Counted from the first letter of the stretch, positions 7,312 to 16,111 are shown. The stretch: DNA of 39,619 nucleotides from Oscillospiraceae bacterium (GCA_902796075.1 CADBNN010000096.1:1-39619); one strand, 5' to 3'. Notes: generated by a model from the sequence alone, not told the origin. Program-made: numbers and translations.

Positions 7312-9598
7312 GTAAATCGGCTATTTTCCTGCTCACGTCCGCCATCAATTCATCCGCTGTTTCGGGCTCGTCAGCTTCCACCAGCACCCGCAGCCTGTCG
7401 CCGCGTTTAAGCGGCCAAATACGGATGGTGGTGTGGTCGCCGTTTTGTGCGATCCCCTGCCGCTGCGGCGCGCCCAAAGAAGACAGCGACTGCATGGCGA
7501 CGGAAGGACTCGCCGTCAGGTTTACAGACCGCTGCCGCACCGCAAAATGCGGCAATTCCGCCAATAATTGAGCAAGCGAACACTGCCGGCGTTTCATATG
7601 GGCCAGCAAACGCACGGTCATCATCATACCGTCCCGCAGCCATAGCTGCCGGCGAGCCAGGCGACGGATCGATTGATTGTCTTCGCCGTCCAGTTGATCG
7701 TACCGCAAGCAGGCTTTACCGTATGCTTCGGCAATTTTATCCAGCACGGCCGGTGCATCATAGGGCACAGCAACGTCTTCTCCCTGCCAAAAAGCGACGG
7801 CGCAGCAGGCCGCCAGCAGTTCTTCGGCGCCGGCTTGCCGCCCTGTTTCGTCAACCGCACGCGTCAAATCGCCGGCCGCGTTCAAATAAAAATGCGGTTT
7901 GTCGCGTAAAGTAACGTTCAGCCGCAACAGCGTGTCGCGCAGCAACAGCTCCCCTTCCGGGTCTTCGCAAGAAACCGCCGCTTGCTCGCCCTGCAATCCG
8001 TCGGGTGCGCACCGGTACAGTTCTTGCTGGTAAATCATCCGCAGGCTGTTCATATCTGCGATTTCTTTGTATTCTTCCGCTGCACAGCGTATGGCTTCAT
8101 CCTTTTGCACGGCAGCGGTAAGCGCCCGTTCCACAGCATTTTCCACCGGCAGACCGTCCGCGCCCAGCATCAACAAAGAAATATTGTCGTGACCGCCCAC
8201 ATACAAACTGCAGGAAAGTTCTGCAAAAGACGCGGCAAATCGCAGTTGGCAAGCCATCACACAGCCAAAATCCAAAACCTGCACGCCGGTAGAGGCAAGC
8301 CCGGCCATTAGCGCCATGGCCATGGCGCGCACCGCGTTTCCTGCGCCGTACCCTACGCCGACACGCTGCATGCTTTTTAGCGAGCCCACCGCGCTGCCTA
8401 CCCTTGCGCAGAACGCAGGCGAAATCAACATGCCCACCGGCCCTTCTATTCCCGTTTCGCTAAACAGTTGTGGCCGCACACTGCCGCTTTTCATATTTTG
8501 GCGCACAGTTGTGCCCGCCATTACGGTTTTGTTGGGCCACACGCCAACGCCGGGCTGTACGTCGGCCCCTTCGCCCAAGGTGGCGCCGGTGCCCAACACT
8601 GCATCTTCATACATGGCGCTGTCTCGTTCTAACATGGCGTTTTCACCCACAATGACGCCGGTCAGCCGCACGCCGGGACCAATAACAGTGTTTGGTAATA
8701 TCACCGAACCGCGCACCCGCGCATGCGGGTCCACGCGCACGCCGTCATCCAGCACCGCATGCGGGCCTATCACTGCTTCCCGGCTCAACTGCACGCGTTC
8801 ACCGATATACACCGGCGGGAATATTTTACCGCCCGGCGACGCCTGGCGGCCGAAAACGCCCGCTGTTTCGGTGCGGGGCAGCTGAACGGAAACACGCCCC
8901 TCTAACATATCATGCTGACAGGTGCGATACATCGTTAAATCGCCAATATCACACCAATACCCTTCGGCGGGCAGCGCCAACATGGGCATGCGGTTTTTCA
9001 GCAACAGCGGAAACAGATCTTTGGCAAAATCGAACGGCTTGTCAGGCGGGATCAGACGCATCACGTCAGGGCGTATCACGTATATGCCCGTGTTGGCCAG
9101 ATCCGTGGTAACGCCCGACCATGGCGGCTTTTCGGTAAACCCGGTCACGTGGCCGGCGGCGTCGGTATTCACCAGCCCGTATTCCCTCGGATCATCCACG
9201 TGCACGCACACAATGGTAACAGCCGCACCGCTTTCTTTATGGCGTTTCATAATGCTCTGCAGGTCAAAGTCGCACAATGCGTCGCCGCTTATCACCAAAA
9301 AATCTTCCGTACAGTCAATCGCCGCGTTGCGTACGCCTCCCGCCGTTCCCAACGGCATGTTTTCTTTTACAAAACGCAGCTTCACGTTTTTGTATTGACC
9401 GGTGGGAAATGCGTTTTGAATCACGTCCGCCAAATAGCCCAGAGTTACGGTGGCCGTATCAAATCCGTGTTGATCCAGCAAGTCCAGAATATAGTGCATT
9501 ATCGGCCGTCCGCACAAACGCACCATCGGTTTGGGTCTGTCGCAGGTCAAAGGGCGCAATCGGCTGCCCTCGCCGCCGGCCATGATCACAGCATGCAT
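7301..9598 (-). CDS. Sugar-1-phosphate nucleotidyltransferase fused to a left-handed beta-helix and a degenerate phosphomannomutase-like domain
   Basis: The 765-residue protein begins with a complete NTP-transferase domain (1-235): the nucleotide-binding loop GGEGSRLRPLT at 8-18, KP at 23-24, GTAGG at 84-88 and SGDAL at 104-108. It most resembles mannose-1-phosphate guanylyltransferases. Hexapeptide-like left-handed beta-helix repeats follow (about 255-370), then a region with the fold order of a phosphomannomutase (about 375-765). In that region the phosphoserine loop, normally T-x-S-H-N-P, reads GGHDN (468-472), and the metal loop, normally D-x-D-x-D-R, reads NAAGDLTRAVDE (573-584). Mutase activity is therefore doubtful. 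Such fusions are known in Firmicutes and cyanobacteria; function in cell-surface glycan precursor supply is an inference. ATG 9598 has GGAGG 9 nt upstream. A promoter is not clear: TACTAT near 9634-9639 lacks a good -35. Confidence 0.85.
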   Translation of the reverse strand: MHAVIMAGGEGSRLRPLTCDRPKPMVRLCGRPIMHYILDLLDQHGFDTATVTLGYLADVIQNAFPTGQYKNVKLRFVKENMPLGTAGGVRNAAIDCTEDFLVISGDALCDFDLQSIMKRHKESGAAVTIVCVHVDDPREYGLVNTDAAGHVTGFTEKPPWSGVTTDLANTGIYVIRPDVMRLIPPDKPFDFAKDLFPLLLKNRMPMLALPAEGYWCDIGDLTMYRTCQHDMLEGRVSVQLPRTETAGVFGRQASPGGKIFPPVYIGERVQLSREAVIGPHAVLDDGVRVDPHARVRGSVILPNTVIGPGVRLTGVIVGENAMLERDSAMYEDAVLGTGATLGEGADVQPGVGVWPNKTVMAGTTVRQNMKSGSVRPQLFSETGIEGPVGMLISPAFCARVGSAVGSLKSMQRVGVGYGAGNAVRAMAMALMAGLASTGVQVLDFGCVMACQLRFAASFAELSCSLYVGGHDNISLLMLGADGLPVENAVERALTAAVQKDEAIRCAAEEYKEIADMNSLRMIYQQELYRCAPDGLQGEQAAVSCEDPEGELLLRDTLLRLNVTLRDKPHFYLNAAGDLTRAVDETGRQAGAEELLAACCAVAFWQGEDVAVPYDAPAVLDKIAEAYGKACLRYDQLDGEDNQSIRRLARRQLWLRDGMMMTVRLLAHMKRRQCSLAQLLAELPHFAVRQRSVNLTASPSVAMQSLSSLGAPQRQGIAQNGDHTTIRIWPLKRGDRLRVLVEADEPETADELMADVSRKIADLLDS

Positions 9599-9669
9599 AA
9601 ATATTTCCTCCGTTAGTGTTACGATTTGGTAATAGTATGGGCGGCAAAGGGACAGGATAAACAAAACAC

Positions 9670-9698
9670 TTGCACCAACAAAAGGAAAATGTTATAAT
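9670..9698 (+). promoter_or_regulatory. Sigma-A promoter for rnhA-nth
   Basis: TTGCAC (9670-9675) and a perfect TATAAT (9693-9698) are 17 bp apart, ending about 35 nt before the rnhA start. The region is divergent with the nucleotidyltransferase gene. Confidence 0.8.
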
Positions 9699-9733
9699 TT
9701 CATTGTTCATATTCATTGTGGAGGAGACCGGCA

Positions 9734-10195
9734 ATGGCGGCAAAAAAGCAAGTGTCCATTTTTACGGACGGCGCCTGTTCGGGCAATCCCGGCCCGGGCG
9801 GCTGGGGCGCCGTGCTGCGTTACGGCAAAACCGAAAAAGAGATCAGCGGCGGCGAAGTTTCTACCACCAACAACCGTATGGAACTCACCGCAATTATTCA
9901 GGCACTGCTATGCTTAAAGGAACCCTGTGAGGTAACGCTCACCACCGATTCCCGCTATGCTGCCGACGGCATCAATTTGGGCTGGGCGCGATCCTGGCGC
10001 AAAAACGGTTGGCGCAAAGCCGATAAAAAACCGGCGCTGAATCCCGATTTGTGGGAACAGCTATTAAATTTATTAGACAAACATACCGTCACCATCGTGT
10101 GGGTAAAGGGCCATGCCGGCCACCCGGAAAACGAGCGCTGCGACAAATTGGCCACAGCGGCCATTGAAGCCGTGCGGCAGGAGGAAAACAAATGA
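9734..10195 (+). CDS. rnhA: Ribonuclease HI
   Basis: The 153-residue enzyme cuts the RNA strand of RNA-DNA hybrids. The four catalytic carboxylates are present at E. coli-like spacing: D12 (FTDG), E50 (NRMELTA), D72 (TTDSRY) and D137 (CDKLA), with the flexible-loop histidine in KGHAGH (125-130). The basic handle with tryptophans (about 84-95, [12 protein letters not shown]) is also there, as in the bacterial HI type. I chose ATG 9734 because GGAGGAG lies 7 nt upstream; the frame opens earlier at 9716 without a better site. Its stop overlaps the nth start by 4 nt. Confidence 0.96.
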   Translation: MAAKKQVSIFTDGACSGNPGPGGWGAVLRYGKTEKEISGGEVSTTNNRMELTAIIQALLCLKEPCEVTLTTDSRYAADGINLGWARSWRKNGWRKADKKPALNPDLWEQLLNLLDKHTVTIVWVKGHAGHPENERCDKLATAAIEAVRQEENK

Positions 10196-10827
10196 CCAAG
10201 CAAGAACGCGCGCTGATCTGTGTGCAGCGGCTGCAGCAGCGCTATCCCGACGCGGTGTGCTCTCTGCAGGCGCAGGATGCGTTTCAGCTGCTGGTGGCCA
10301 CCCGCCTTTCGGCCCAATGTACTGACGAGCGGGTAAACCTTGTCACGCCCGGCTTGTTCGCCCGCTTCCCCACGCCGCAGGAAATGGCTAAAGCCACCTA
10401 TGCGCAGATAGAAGAGTTAATTCGTTCTTGCGGTCTTTACAAAACCAAAGCCAAAAGTCTTGTTGATATGGCCAACGTGTTGTGCGACAAGTATAACGGA
10501 CAGGTGCCAAACACGCTGGAAGAACTCATCACTTTGCCCGGCATTGGCCGCAAAACGGCCAATCTGATCATGGGCGACATTTACCGCCAATCCGGCGCTG
10601 TGGTGGCCGATACCCACCTCATCCGCATCACCGGCCGCATCGGGCTTGTGAACAGCAAAGACCCGTACAAAGTAGAACTGCAGCTGCGCAAACTGCTGCC
10701 GCCGGACGCCTCCAATGATTTTTGCCATCGCGTCGTCCATTTCGGGCGGGAAATCTGTTCGGCCCGCGCCCCGCAATGCGCCGCCTGTCCCCTGGCGGAC
10801 GTGTGCCGCAAAATCGGCGTAAAATAG
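10192..10827 (+). CDS. nth: Endonuclease III (DNA glycosylase/AP lyase)
   Basis: The 211-residue enzyme removes oxidised pyrimidines and nicks abasic sites. The helix-hairpin-helix LPGIGRKTA (115-123) holds catalytic Lys121, Asp140 sits in ADTHLIRI, and the iron-sulfur cluster ligands C189, C196, C199 and C205 follow the family pattern C-x6-C-x2-C-x5-C. Its ATG overlaps the rnhA TGA (ATGA), with GGAGG upstream in rnhA, so the two nucleic-acid maintenance genes form a coupled pair. Confidence 0.96.
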   Translation: MTKQERALICVQRLQQRYPDAVCSLQAQDAFQLLVATRLSAQCTDERVNLVTPGLFARFPTPQEMAKATYAQIEELIRSCGLYKTKAKSLVDMANVLCDKYNGQVPNTLEELITLPGIGRKTANLIMGDIYRQSGAVVADTHLIRITGRIGLVNSKDPYKVELQLRKLLPPDASNDFCHRVVHFGREICSARAPQCAACPLADVCRKIGVK

Positions 10828-10830
10828 GGG

Positions 10831-10859
10831 TTGCAAAACTGTTTTACCTTTGTTATAAT
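10831..10859 (+). promoter_or_regulatory. Sigma-A promoter for the pheST T-box transcript
   Basis: TTGCAA (10831-10836) and TATAAT (10854-10859) are separated by 17 bp, starting 4 nt after the nth stop codon. Transcription would begin near 10866, at the start of the T-box leader. Confidence 0.8.
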
Positions 10860-10865
10860 AGGAAA

Positions 10866-11142
10866 AAATATAAAACGCTATGACGAAACGGCGTTCATTC
10901 GCCACAGTAAGCACACCGAACAGCGGGAACCCAGAGAGAGCGCGGCGGCCATCGGCCGGCTGCAACCGTGCTTTTCCCCCGGTAGCCGAATTTCCTTTCA
11001 TCAGCGGTCGGCCTGAACCAACAGTAGGGCCGAACGGTTTGCCCCGTTACCGGTTGTTAAGTGTTTGCCGCACGGCAAAAATTCAGGTGGTACCACGGAA
11101 GTGTAGACTTTCGTCCTGCAAGGGACGAAAGTTTTCTTTTTT
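10866..11142 (+). ncRNA. T-box leader (tRNA-Phe-sensing riboswitch) with terminator
   Basis: The 335-nt gap between nth and pheS is filled by a T-box leader. The conserved T-box AGGTGGTACCACGG is at 11085-11098. An AGAGAG element (10933-10938) lies at the base of Stem I and GCTGCAACCG-type apical sequence follows. A TTC phenylalanine codon followed by A at 10997-10999 is the likely specifier (another TTC is at 10992-10994). The terminator pairs 11107-11116 with 11123-11132 and ends in a T-rich run to 11142. Uncharged tRNA-Phe would favour the antiterminator and switch on pheST. The specifier position is read by eye; the T-box and terminator are clear. Confidence 0.92.
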
Positions 11143-11162
11143 GTTAAGGAGGAGAACAGCAA

Positions 11163-12194
11163 GTGAAAGAACAATTAAAAGCCATTGGCGAGCAGGCCGA
11201 CCGGGCGCTGGAAAAAGTCCAGTCTCTCAGCGAACTGGATCAACTGCGCGTTTCGTTTTTGGGCAAAAAAGGGCCGTTGACGGCGTTGCTCAAGCAAATG
11301 GGTTCCCTGCCGCCGGAAGAGCGCCCCACCATGGGCCAACTGGCCAATCAAATGCGCCAGCATATTGAAGAACATATCGAAGCCCGCCTTGCGGTGCTGA
11401 AAGCGCTGGAGATCAAAAAAACGTTCGAAGCCGAATCGGTAGACGTGACGCTGCCGGGCGTAAAACTGCCCAAAGGCAACCTGCATCCCCTTAACCAGGT
11501 GTTAGATGATATGATCGATATCTTTCAGTCTATGGGTTTTGACGTTGTGGACGGGCCGGAGATCGAAACCGAGTATTATAACTTTGAGGCTCTTAATATT
11601 CCCGCCGATCATCCCGCGCGGGATATGCAAGACACGTTTTACGTAGGCGATCATCTTGTGCTGCGCAGTCAAACCTCCGCCGCCCAGATCCGTACGATGG
11701 AAACCCGCAAGCCGCCCATTCGCGTTATTTGTCCCGGCCGTGTGTTCCGCGCCGATGAAGTTGACGCCACCCACTCGCCCGTGTTCCATCAAATCGAAGG
11801 ACTTGTTGTAGACAAAGGCATTACCATGTGCGACTTAAAAGGTTGTCTGGAGCAAGTGGCCCGCGAGATCTACGGGCCTGACGCCAAAATCAAGTTCCGT
11901 CCTTCCTTCTTCCCCTTCACGGAACCCAGCGTGGAAGTGGACGTTTCCTGCCCTGAATGCGGCGGTCACGGCGACAGCTGCCGCATTTGCAAAGGCACCG
12001 GCTGGATCGAGATTTTGGGCGCCGGTATGGTGCACCCCCGTGTGCTGGCCGGCTGCGGAATCGATCCGGAAGAATATACCGGCTTCGCTTTCGGCATCGG
12101 GCTTGACCGGTTGACCACGACCCGGTACAAAATCAGCGATATTCGCCTGCTGTTTGAAAACGACCTGCGGTTTTTGACCCAGTTTGACCGGTAA
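11163..12194 (+). CDS. pheS: Phenylalanine--tRNA ligase alpha subunit
   Basis: The 343-residue catalytic subunit charges tRNA-Phe as part of the alpha2-beta2 enzyme. It has the N-terminal coiled coil (about 1-85), class II motif 2 (CPGRVFRADEVDATHSPVFH), the Gram-positive-type cysteine cluster CPECGGHGDSCRICKGTGW and motif 3 (GFAFGIGLDRLT). The start is a GTG at 11163 with AAGGAGGAG upstream. Expression is controlled by the T-box leader immediately before it. pheT follows after 16 nt. Confidence 0.97.
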   Translation: MKEQLKAIGEQADRALEKVQSLSELDQLRVSFLGKKGPLTALLKQMGSLPPEERPTMGQLANQMRQHIEEHIEARLAVLKALEIKKTFEAESVDVTLPGVKLPKGNLHPLNQVLDDMIDIFQSMGFDVVDGPEIETEYYNFEALNIPADHPARDMQDTFYVGDHLVLRSQTSAAQIRTMETRKPPIRVICPGRVFRADEVDATHSPVFHQIEGLVVDKGITMCDLKGCLEQVAREIYGPDAKIKFRPSFFPFTEPSVEVDVSCPECGGHGDSCRICKGTGWIEILGAGMVHPRVLAGCGIDPEEYTGFAFGIGLDRLTTTRYKISDIRLLFENDLRFLTQFDR

Positions 12195-12210
12195 GAAAAG
12201 GAGAACCAAC

Positions 12211-14601
12211 ATGAAAGTTTCATTACAATGGCTTCGGTATTATATGGATATTCCGGTTTCGGTAAAAGAATTATGCGATCGCATGACGCTGGCCGGATTT
12301 GAAGTAGAAGAAGTGATCGACCTTTCCGCCGGTATGCGCAACGTGGTGGCGGGCCGCATCGTAAAACTGGAAAAGCACCCGGACGCCGACAAATTACAAA
12401 TATGCCAGGTAGACGTGGGCGCCGGCGAACCGGTGCAGATCGTTACCGGCGCTTCCAACGTGTTTGAAGGCGCCATGGTGCCGACGGCGCTGCACGATTC
12501 CCATCTGCCCAACGGCGTGCACATTAAAAGGGGCAAACTGCGGGGCGTGGAATCCAACGGTATGCTGTGTTCGGGCGAAGAGCTTTGCCTGAAAGAAGAA
12601 GACTATCCCGGCGCAGGCGTGCACGGCATTTTGATTTTGAAAGACGACGTGCCGGCGGGCGAAGACATGTGCAAAGTATTGCACATGGACGATACCGTGA
12701 TAGACTTTGCCGTTACCGCCAACCGACCCGACTGCCAAAGCGTGCTGGGCCTTGCCCGGGAAGCCGCCGTGGTGCTGGGCGTTCCCTGCAAGATCCCCGC
12801 GCCCGTTTATCAAACCAAGGGCGGTTCGGTGCACGAACTGATTCACGTAGACGTGCAGGATTATGACCTGTGCAGCCGCTATATGGGCCGGTGCGTTACC
12901 AATTTGCGCATCAAGGAATCCCCCGATTGGATGAAACGCTGCTTAAAAGCAGCCGGCATGCGGCCCATCAACAATATTGTAGACATCACCAACTTTGTTA
13001 TGCTGGAAACCGGCCAACCCATGCACGCGTTTGACCGGCGGGATATTGCCGGCGATCAAATTATTGTACGCCGTGCCCGCAACGGTGAAAAACTCACCAC
13101 GCTGGACGAAAAAGAACACGTTCTCAACGATTCCATGCTGGTAATCGCCGACCGTGACAAGCCCTCTTGCCTGGCAGGCATTATGGGCAGCATGAACAGC
13201 GAGATAAAGCCCGACACCACCGAGCTTTTTTTGGAAAGCGCCCGCTTCCGTCGGGATAACGTGCGCAGAACCGCCCGCGCCCTTGGCATTCGCACCGAAT
13301 CCAGCGCCCGGTTTGAAAAAGGCATTGACGTGTTCCGGTGTGAATATGCAATGGAACGCGCCCTGCAGCTGATTTACGATCTGGACGCCGGCGATATTGT
13401 AGACGGCGTGATCGATTGCAACAACGGTCTGCCGGAACAGCGCGTGCTGTCGGTCACCGCACAAAGCATCAACGATCTGCTTGGTGTGGAGATCCCTCAC
13501 GACGTGATGGTGAACACGCTTAACGCCCTTTCAATTGAAACAGACCTGCAAAACGGCATTCTCACCTGCCGCATTCCCACCTTCCGGGAGGATATTGAAG
13601 GCCGTGCCGACTTGGCGGAAGAAGTGATGCGCATTTACGGATATGATCACGTGCAGGGCCGGCCCATGCGCGGCGAGATCGTGCGCGGCAAACTGTTGCC
13701 TCAGCGCATTATGGACAATTCTCTCAAGCAGCTGCTGTGCGCCAACGGCATGTATGAAATCAGCACCTATTCCTTCTTCGGCAGCAAAACCACCGCCATG
13801 CTGGACCTGCCCGAAACAGATGAACGGCTGCAAACCATTACCATCCGCAACCCGCTGGGCGATGAATACAGCACCATGCGCACCCAACTGGTCACCAGCA
13901 TGCTCACGGTGCTTGCCACCAACATCAGCCGCAAAAATCCCGATTCCCGCTATTTCGAAATCAGCAGACTGTACAAAGCGAAATCCCTTCCTCTGACGGA
14001 ACAGCCGGAAGAACGCCCCGCGCTGTGTTTGGGACTGTACGGAAAGCTGGAAAACTTTTTCACCCTCAAAGGCGTGGTGGAAGACGTTATGGCCCATTTC
14101 GGCGCTTCGGTGACCTACGAAAAATCGGCCGAACCCTATTATCACCCCGGCCGCCAGGCCCGCGCATTGCTCAACGGTCAATCTGTTGCGGTGTTCGGCG
14201 AAGTGCATCCCACCGTGGCCGAACGTTTCGGCATCGGGCAAAAGGTATATGTGGCCGAAATCGACCTGCCTGCCTTGTATGCGATCCACCGGGACCAGAT
14301 CGTGTTCCATCCCCTGCCCAAGTTCCCCGCCGTTAACCGTGATATCGCTTTGGTGTGCGACCGGTCGCTGCCGGTGGCCCGGCTGGAGCAAGCCATTCAC
14401 TCGGTAAAAAGCAAGTTGATCCAGTCGGTCAAATTGTTCGACGTGTATGAAGGCAATCAGATCGAAGCAGATAAAAAGAGCGTGGCCTATTCCATCGGTC
14501 TGCAATCCGATTCCCATACCTTGACCGACGACGAATGCAACGCCGTGATGGATTCGATTTTTGAAGCCTTGCGCGCGGTGGGCGCCAATTTGCGAACCTG
14601 A
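12211..14601 (+). CDS. pheT: Phenylalanine--tRNA ligase beta subunit
   Basis: The 796-residue protein has the usual full-length domain order: a tRNA-binding (EMAP-like) domain at about 39-150 after the start MKVSLQWLRYYM, the B3/B4 editing domain (about 200-370), B5 (about 400-470), the catalytic-like core, and the C-terminal FDX-ACB anticodon-binding domain (about 705-796). ATG 12211 has AAGGAG upstream; the frame opens at 12184 inside pheS without such a site. It is co-transcribed with pheS under T-box control. Confidence 0.97.
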   Translation: MKVSLQWLRYYMDIPVSVKELCDRMTLAGFEVEEVIDLSAGMRNVVAGRIVKLEKHPDADKLQICQVDVGAGEPVQIVTGASNVFEGAMVPTALHDSHLPNGVHIKRGKLRGVESNGMLCSGEELCLKEEDYPGAGVHGILILKDDVPAGEDMCKVLHMDDTVIDFAVTANRPDCQSVLGLAREAAVVLGVPCKIPAPVYQTKGGSVHELIHVDVQDYDLCSRYMGRCVTNLRIKESPDWMKRCLKAAGMRPINNIVDITNFVMLETGQPMHAFDRRDIAGDQIIVRRARNGEKLTTLDEKEHVLNDSMLVIADRDKPSCLAGIMGSMNSEIKPDTTELFLESARFRRDNVRRTARALGIRTESSARFEKGIDVFRCEYAMERALQLIYDLDAGDIVDGVIDCNNGLPEQRVLSVTAQSINDLLGVEIPHDVMVNTLNALSIETDLQNGILTCRIPTFREDIEGRADLAEEVMRIYGYDHVQGRPMRGEIVRGKLLPQRIMDNSLKQLLCANGMYEISTYSFFGSKTTAMLDLPETDERLQTITIRNPLGDEYSTMRTQLVTSMLTVLATNISRKNPDSRYFEISRLYKAKSLPLTEQPEERPALCLGLYGKLENFFTLKGVVEDVMAHFGASVTYEKSAEPYYHPGRQARALLNGQSVAVFGEVHPTVAERFGIGQKVYVAEIDLPALYAIHRDQIVFHPLPKFPAVNRDIALVCDRSLPVARLEQAIHSVKSKLIQSVKLFDVYEGNQIEADKKSVAYSIGLQSDSHTLTDDECNAVMDSIFEALRAVGANLRT

Positions 14602-14621
14602 ACGGTTTTCGCAAAATACTC

Positions 14622-14650
14622 TTGAAATCTGTTCCGATTTGATGTATAAT
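14622..14650 (+). promoter_or_regulatory. Sigma-A promoter for ireB and the next gene
   Basis: TTGAAA (14622-14627), a 17-bp spacer and a perfect TATAAT (14645-14650) lie just after pheT, giving a leader of about 20 nt before ireB. Confidence 0.8.
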
Positions 14651-14676
14651 ATTTGGTATGAAACGGAGGTGCTCTT

Positions 14677-14922
14677 ATGAAAGACAAAACCTTGACCTTT
14701 TCCCTGCCAAGCGACCATGAACTGGAAATGCGCAAAACCCTGCAGGCGGTGTATGACGCTTTGACCGAAAAAGGCTACAATCCCATCAACCAGATCGTAG
14801 GGTATATTCTTTCGGAAGACCCCACCTACATCACCACCCACAACAATGCCAGAAGCATAATCCGTCACATTGACCGCGACGAGCTGCTGCAGGATCTGGT
14901 GAAGAATTATTTGATCCGATAA
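14677..14922 (+). CDS. ireB: IreB family regulatory phosphoprotein (DUF965)
   Basis: The 81-residue protein matches the small IreB/YrzL family, including the stretch [16 protein letters not shown] (about 34-49) and ITTHNNAR. In Enterococcus faecalis IreB is a substrate of the PASTA-type kinase IreK and acts in cephalosporin tolerance, with phosphorylation on N-terminal threonines; here candidate threonines are T5 and T7. GGAGG precedes the ATG. In many Firmicutes ireB is followed by ruvX and a DUF1292 gene; here it is followed by an unrelated small gene instead. The kinase itself is not in the window. Confidence 0.93.
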   Translation: MKDKTLTFSLPSDHELEMRKTLQAVYDALTEKGYNPINQIVGYILSEDPTYITTHNNARSIIRHIDRDELLQDLVKNYLIR

Positions 14923-14936
14923 GGAGGGATATTCCC

Positions 14937-15224
14937 ATGGCGGAAGAACAATTTCTCACCTATAAAGACCGCCCGCTGGTGCGCTGCGGCAACACGTTGT
15001 ATTACGGCAGCATGGCAGACAAATACGTGATCATGCTGCAGATCCTCAGTTCCAAAGAAGTGAACGGATTGCAAGTGGCCGATCAGGTTTCGGTGCAACT
15101 TATGCATACCGACGACGATATGAAGCCAAAGGATAAAATCGTAAAATCAAGCCAAAAAGAAGGTTTGTATGAAGCGATGGATCTGGGCGCCATTTGGCTG
15201 GAACGGGCTTTGAAAGAAGCGTAA
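14937..15224 (+). CDS. Small conserved protein of unknown function, 95 aa
   Basis: I do not recognise a characterised family. The protein is acidic-to-neutral and soluble, with no signal peptide, membrane helix or cysteine cluster (one Cys). It begins MAEEQFLTYKDRPLVRCGN, has a beta-rich middle (YVIMLQILSSKEVNG, VSVQLM) and ends in a helix (LGAIWLERALKEA). I recall similar uncharacterised proteins from other Clostridia. AAGGAGGG lies 8 nt before the ATG and only 14 nt separate it from ireB, so the two are co-transcribed and end at a shared terminator. A link to IreB/PASTA-kinase signalling is only a guess from position. Confidence 0.85.
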   Translation: MAEEQFLTYKDRPLVRCGNTLYYGSMADKYVIMLQILSSKEVNGLQVADQVSVQLMHTDDDMKPKDKIVKSSQKEGLYEAMDLGAIWLERALKEA

Positions 15225-15240
15225 AGATTCAACACAAACA

Positions 15241-15276
15241 AAACGGTGTTTTTCTGCACGAAAAACACCGTTTTTT
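15241..15276. terminator. Bidirectional intrinsic terminator
   Basis: A perfect 14-bp stem (15241-15254 with 15260-15273) and a 5-nt loop is followed by T6 on the plus strand and by TTTTGTTTGTGTT in the minus direction. It serves the ireB pair from the left and the ten-gene leftward run from the right. Confidence 0.93.
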
Positions 15277-15307
15277 CTGTTTTAACCGTTTGGGCGACCG
15301 CCCGTAT

Positions 15308-16111
15308 TCAGTTTGTTCTTTGCCCCGGGTTGCATGCGCCGCAGGTGTTGCCTTCCTCTTCCGGCAATTCACGGGGTGGGAAAAATTCATCCACCGGGAA
15401 CTGCAGCCGATTAAAGATCGCGCAGGGATCGTCAGTCGTGGAAACACATTCTTTGTTAGGAACACAAAAATCATAAACCGGCATGAGCATTTGCACGTTG
15501 CGCACCAACTGCACCACGGTAAATATGCCCAAAGTGGCGGCGACCCATTGCTCTACTGCTTCGGCAGGGGCCAGAGCGCCGCCGATTTCATCCAAAACTG
15601 CCTGGGGGGCGTTCATTGTGCCGGTGCACCCCGCTTCGCCGCACGGGTATACCGCCGCAGAAAGCATAACCGGATCTACCGTTTGCACCACGGCCGAAGG
15701 ATTGTTATTCGCGGCCGGCAGCAACTGCTTTGCTTCGTTCATGGGCGCGTCGCTGGTAAACACCTTGGCGTTGCCCTCGCTGCCAAACAAAATCACTTTT
15801 TTGGTAAAACTGCAAATACCGCTTACCGGGTCAGGCCGGGTAGAAGCGGCATGATACGCGTCCAGATCCACCTTGAAATAAAACACGGAATCCACGGCGT
15901 AGTATCCGCGGTTGAAAGTGATAGGTTCCACGCCTACCAGACATGTAAGCAGTTGTGCAGAGCGGCCGCGCACGGCGGTTGCCTGATTGACCAGCGCCTG
16001 GTCCTGGGCGTTAAAAAACAGCCGCATGTCTTCCAGGCAATCCCGGTCGCAGCAAGAATCATAAACGCGGCCGGCATCTACGCATACGGCTTCTTTAAAT
16101 TGATCAGCCAT
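15308..16111 (-). CDS. Cysteine-rich conserved clostridial protein of unknown function, 267 aa
   Basis: I recognise this as a type of conserved hypothetical protein found in Clostridia, without known function. It has 13 cysteines: C10, the cluster DSCCDRDC (C20, C21, C25), and others in pairs, ending in CGAC close to the C-terminus. It has no signal peptide or obvious membrane helix, although IFTVVQLVRNVQML (near 205-220) is hydrophobic. The cysteine pattern suggests metal binding or disulfide cross-linking; a spore-associated role is possible but unsupported here. The ATG at 16111 has AGGAGG 6 nt upstream, and that site lies inside a long inverted repeat (16115-16200). It is the last gene of the leftward run from uppP. 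A 330-codon open frame on the opposite strand is rejected as a shadow. Confidence 0.85.
   Translation of the reverse strand: MADQFKEAVCVDAGRVYDSCCDRDCLEDMRLFFNAQDQALVNQATAVRGRSAQLLTCLVGVEPITFNRGYYAVDSVFYFKVDLDAYHAASTRPDPVSGICSFTKKVILFGSEGNAKVFTSDAPMNEAKQLLPAANNNPSAVVQTVDPVMLSAAVYPCGEAGCTGTMNAPQAVLDEIGGALAPAEAVEQWVAATLGIFTVVQLVRNVQMLMPVYDFCVPNKECVSTTDDPCAIFNRLQFPVDEFFPPRELPEEEGNTCGACNPGQRTN

Noticed and set aside
9618..9662. A leftward promoter for the nucleotidyltransferase with TACTAT as -10
   Set aside because: The best -35 at 17-18 bp matches at only about three positions, so I did not list it as a feature.
13531..14868. A 445-codon minus-strand open frame antisense to pheT
   Set aside because: It is rich in His, Gln and Gly as expected for an antisense shadow, and crosses the ireB promoter and start.
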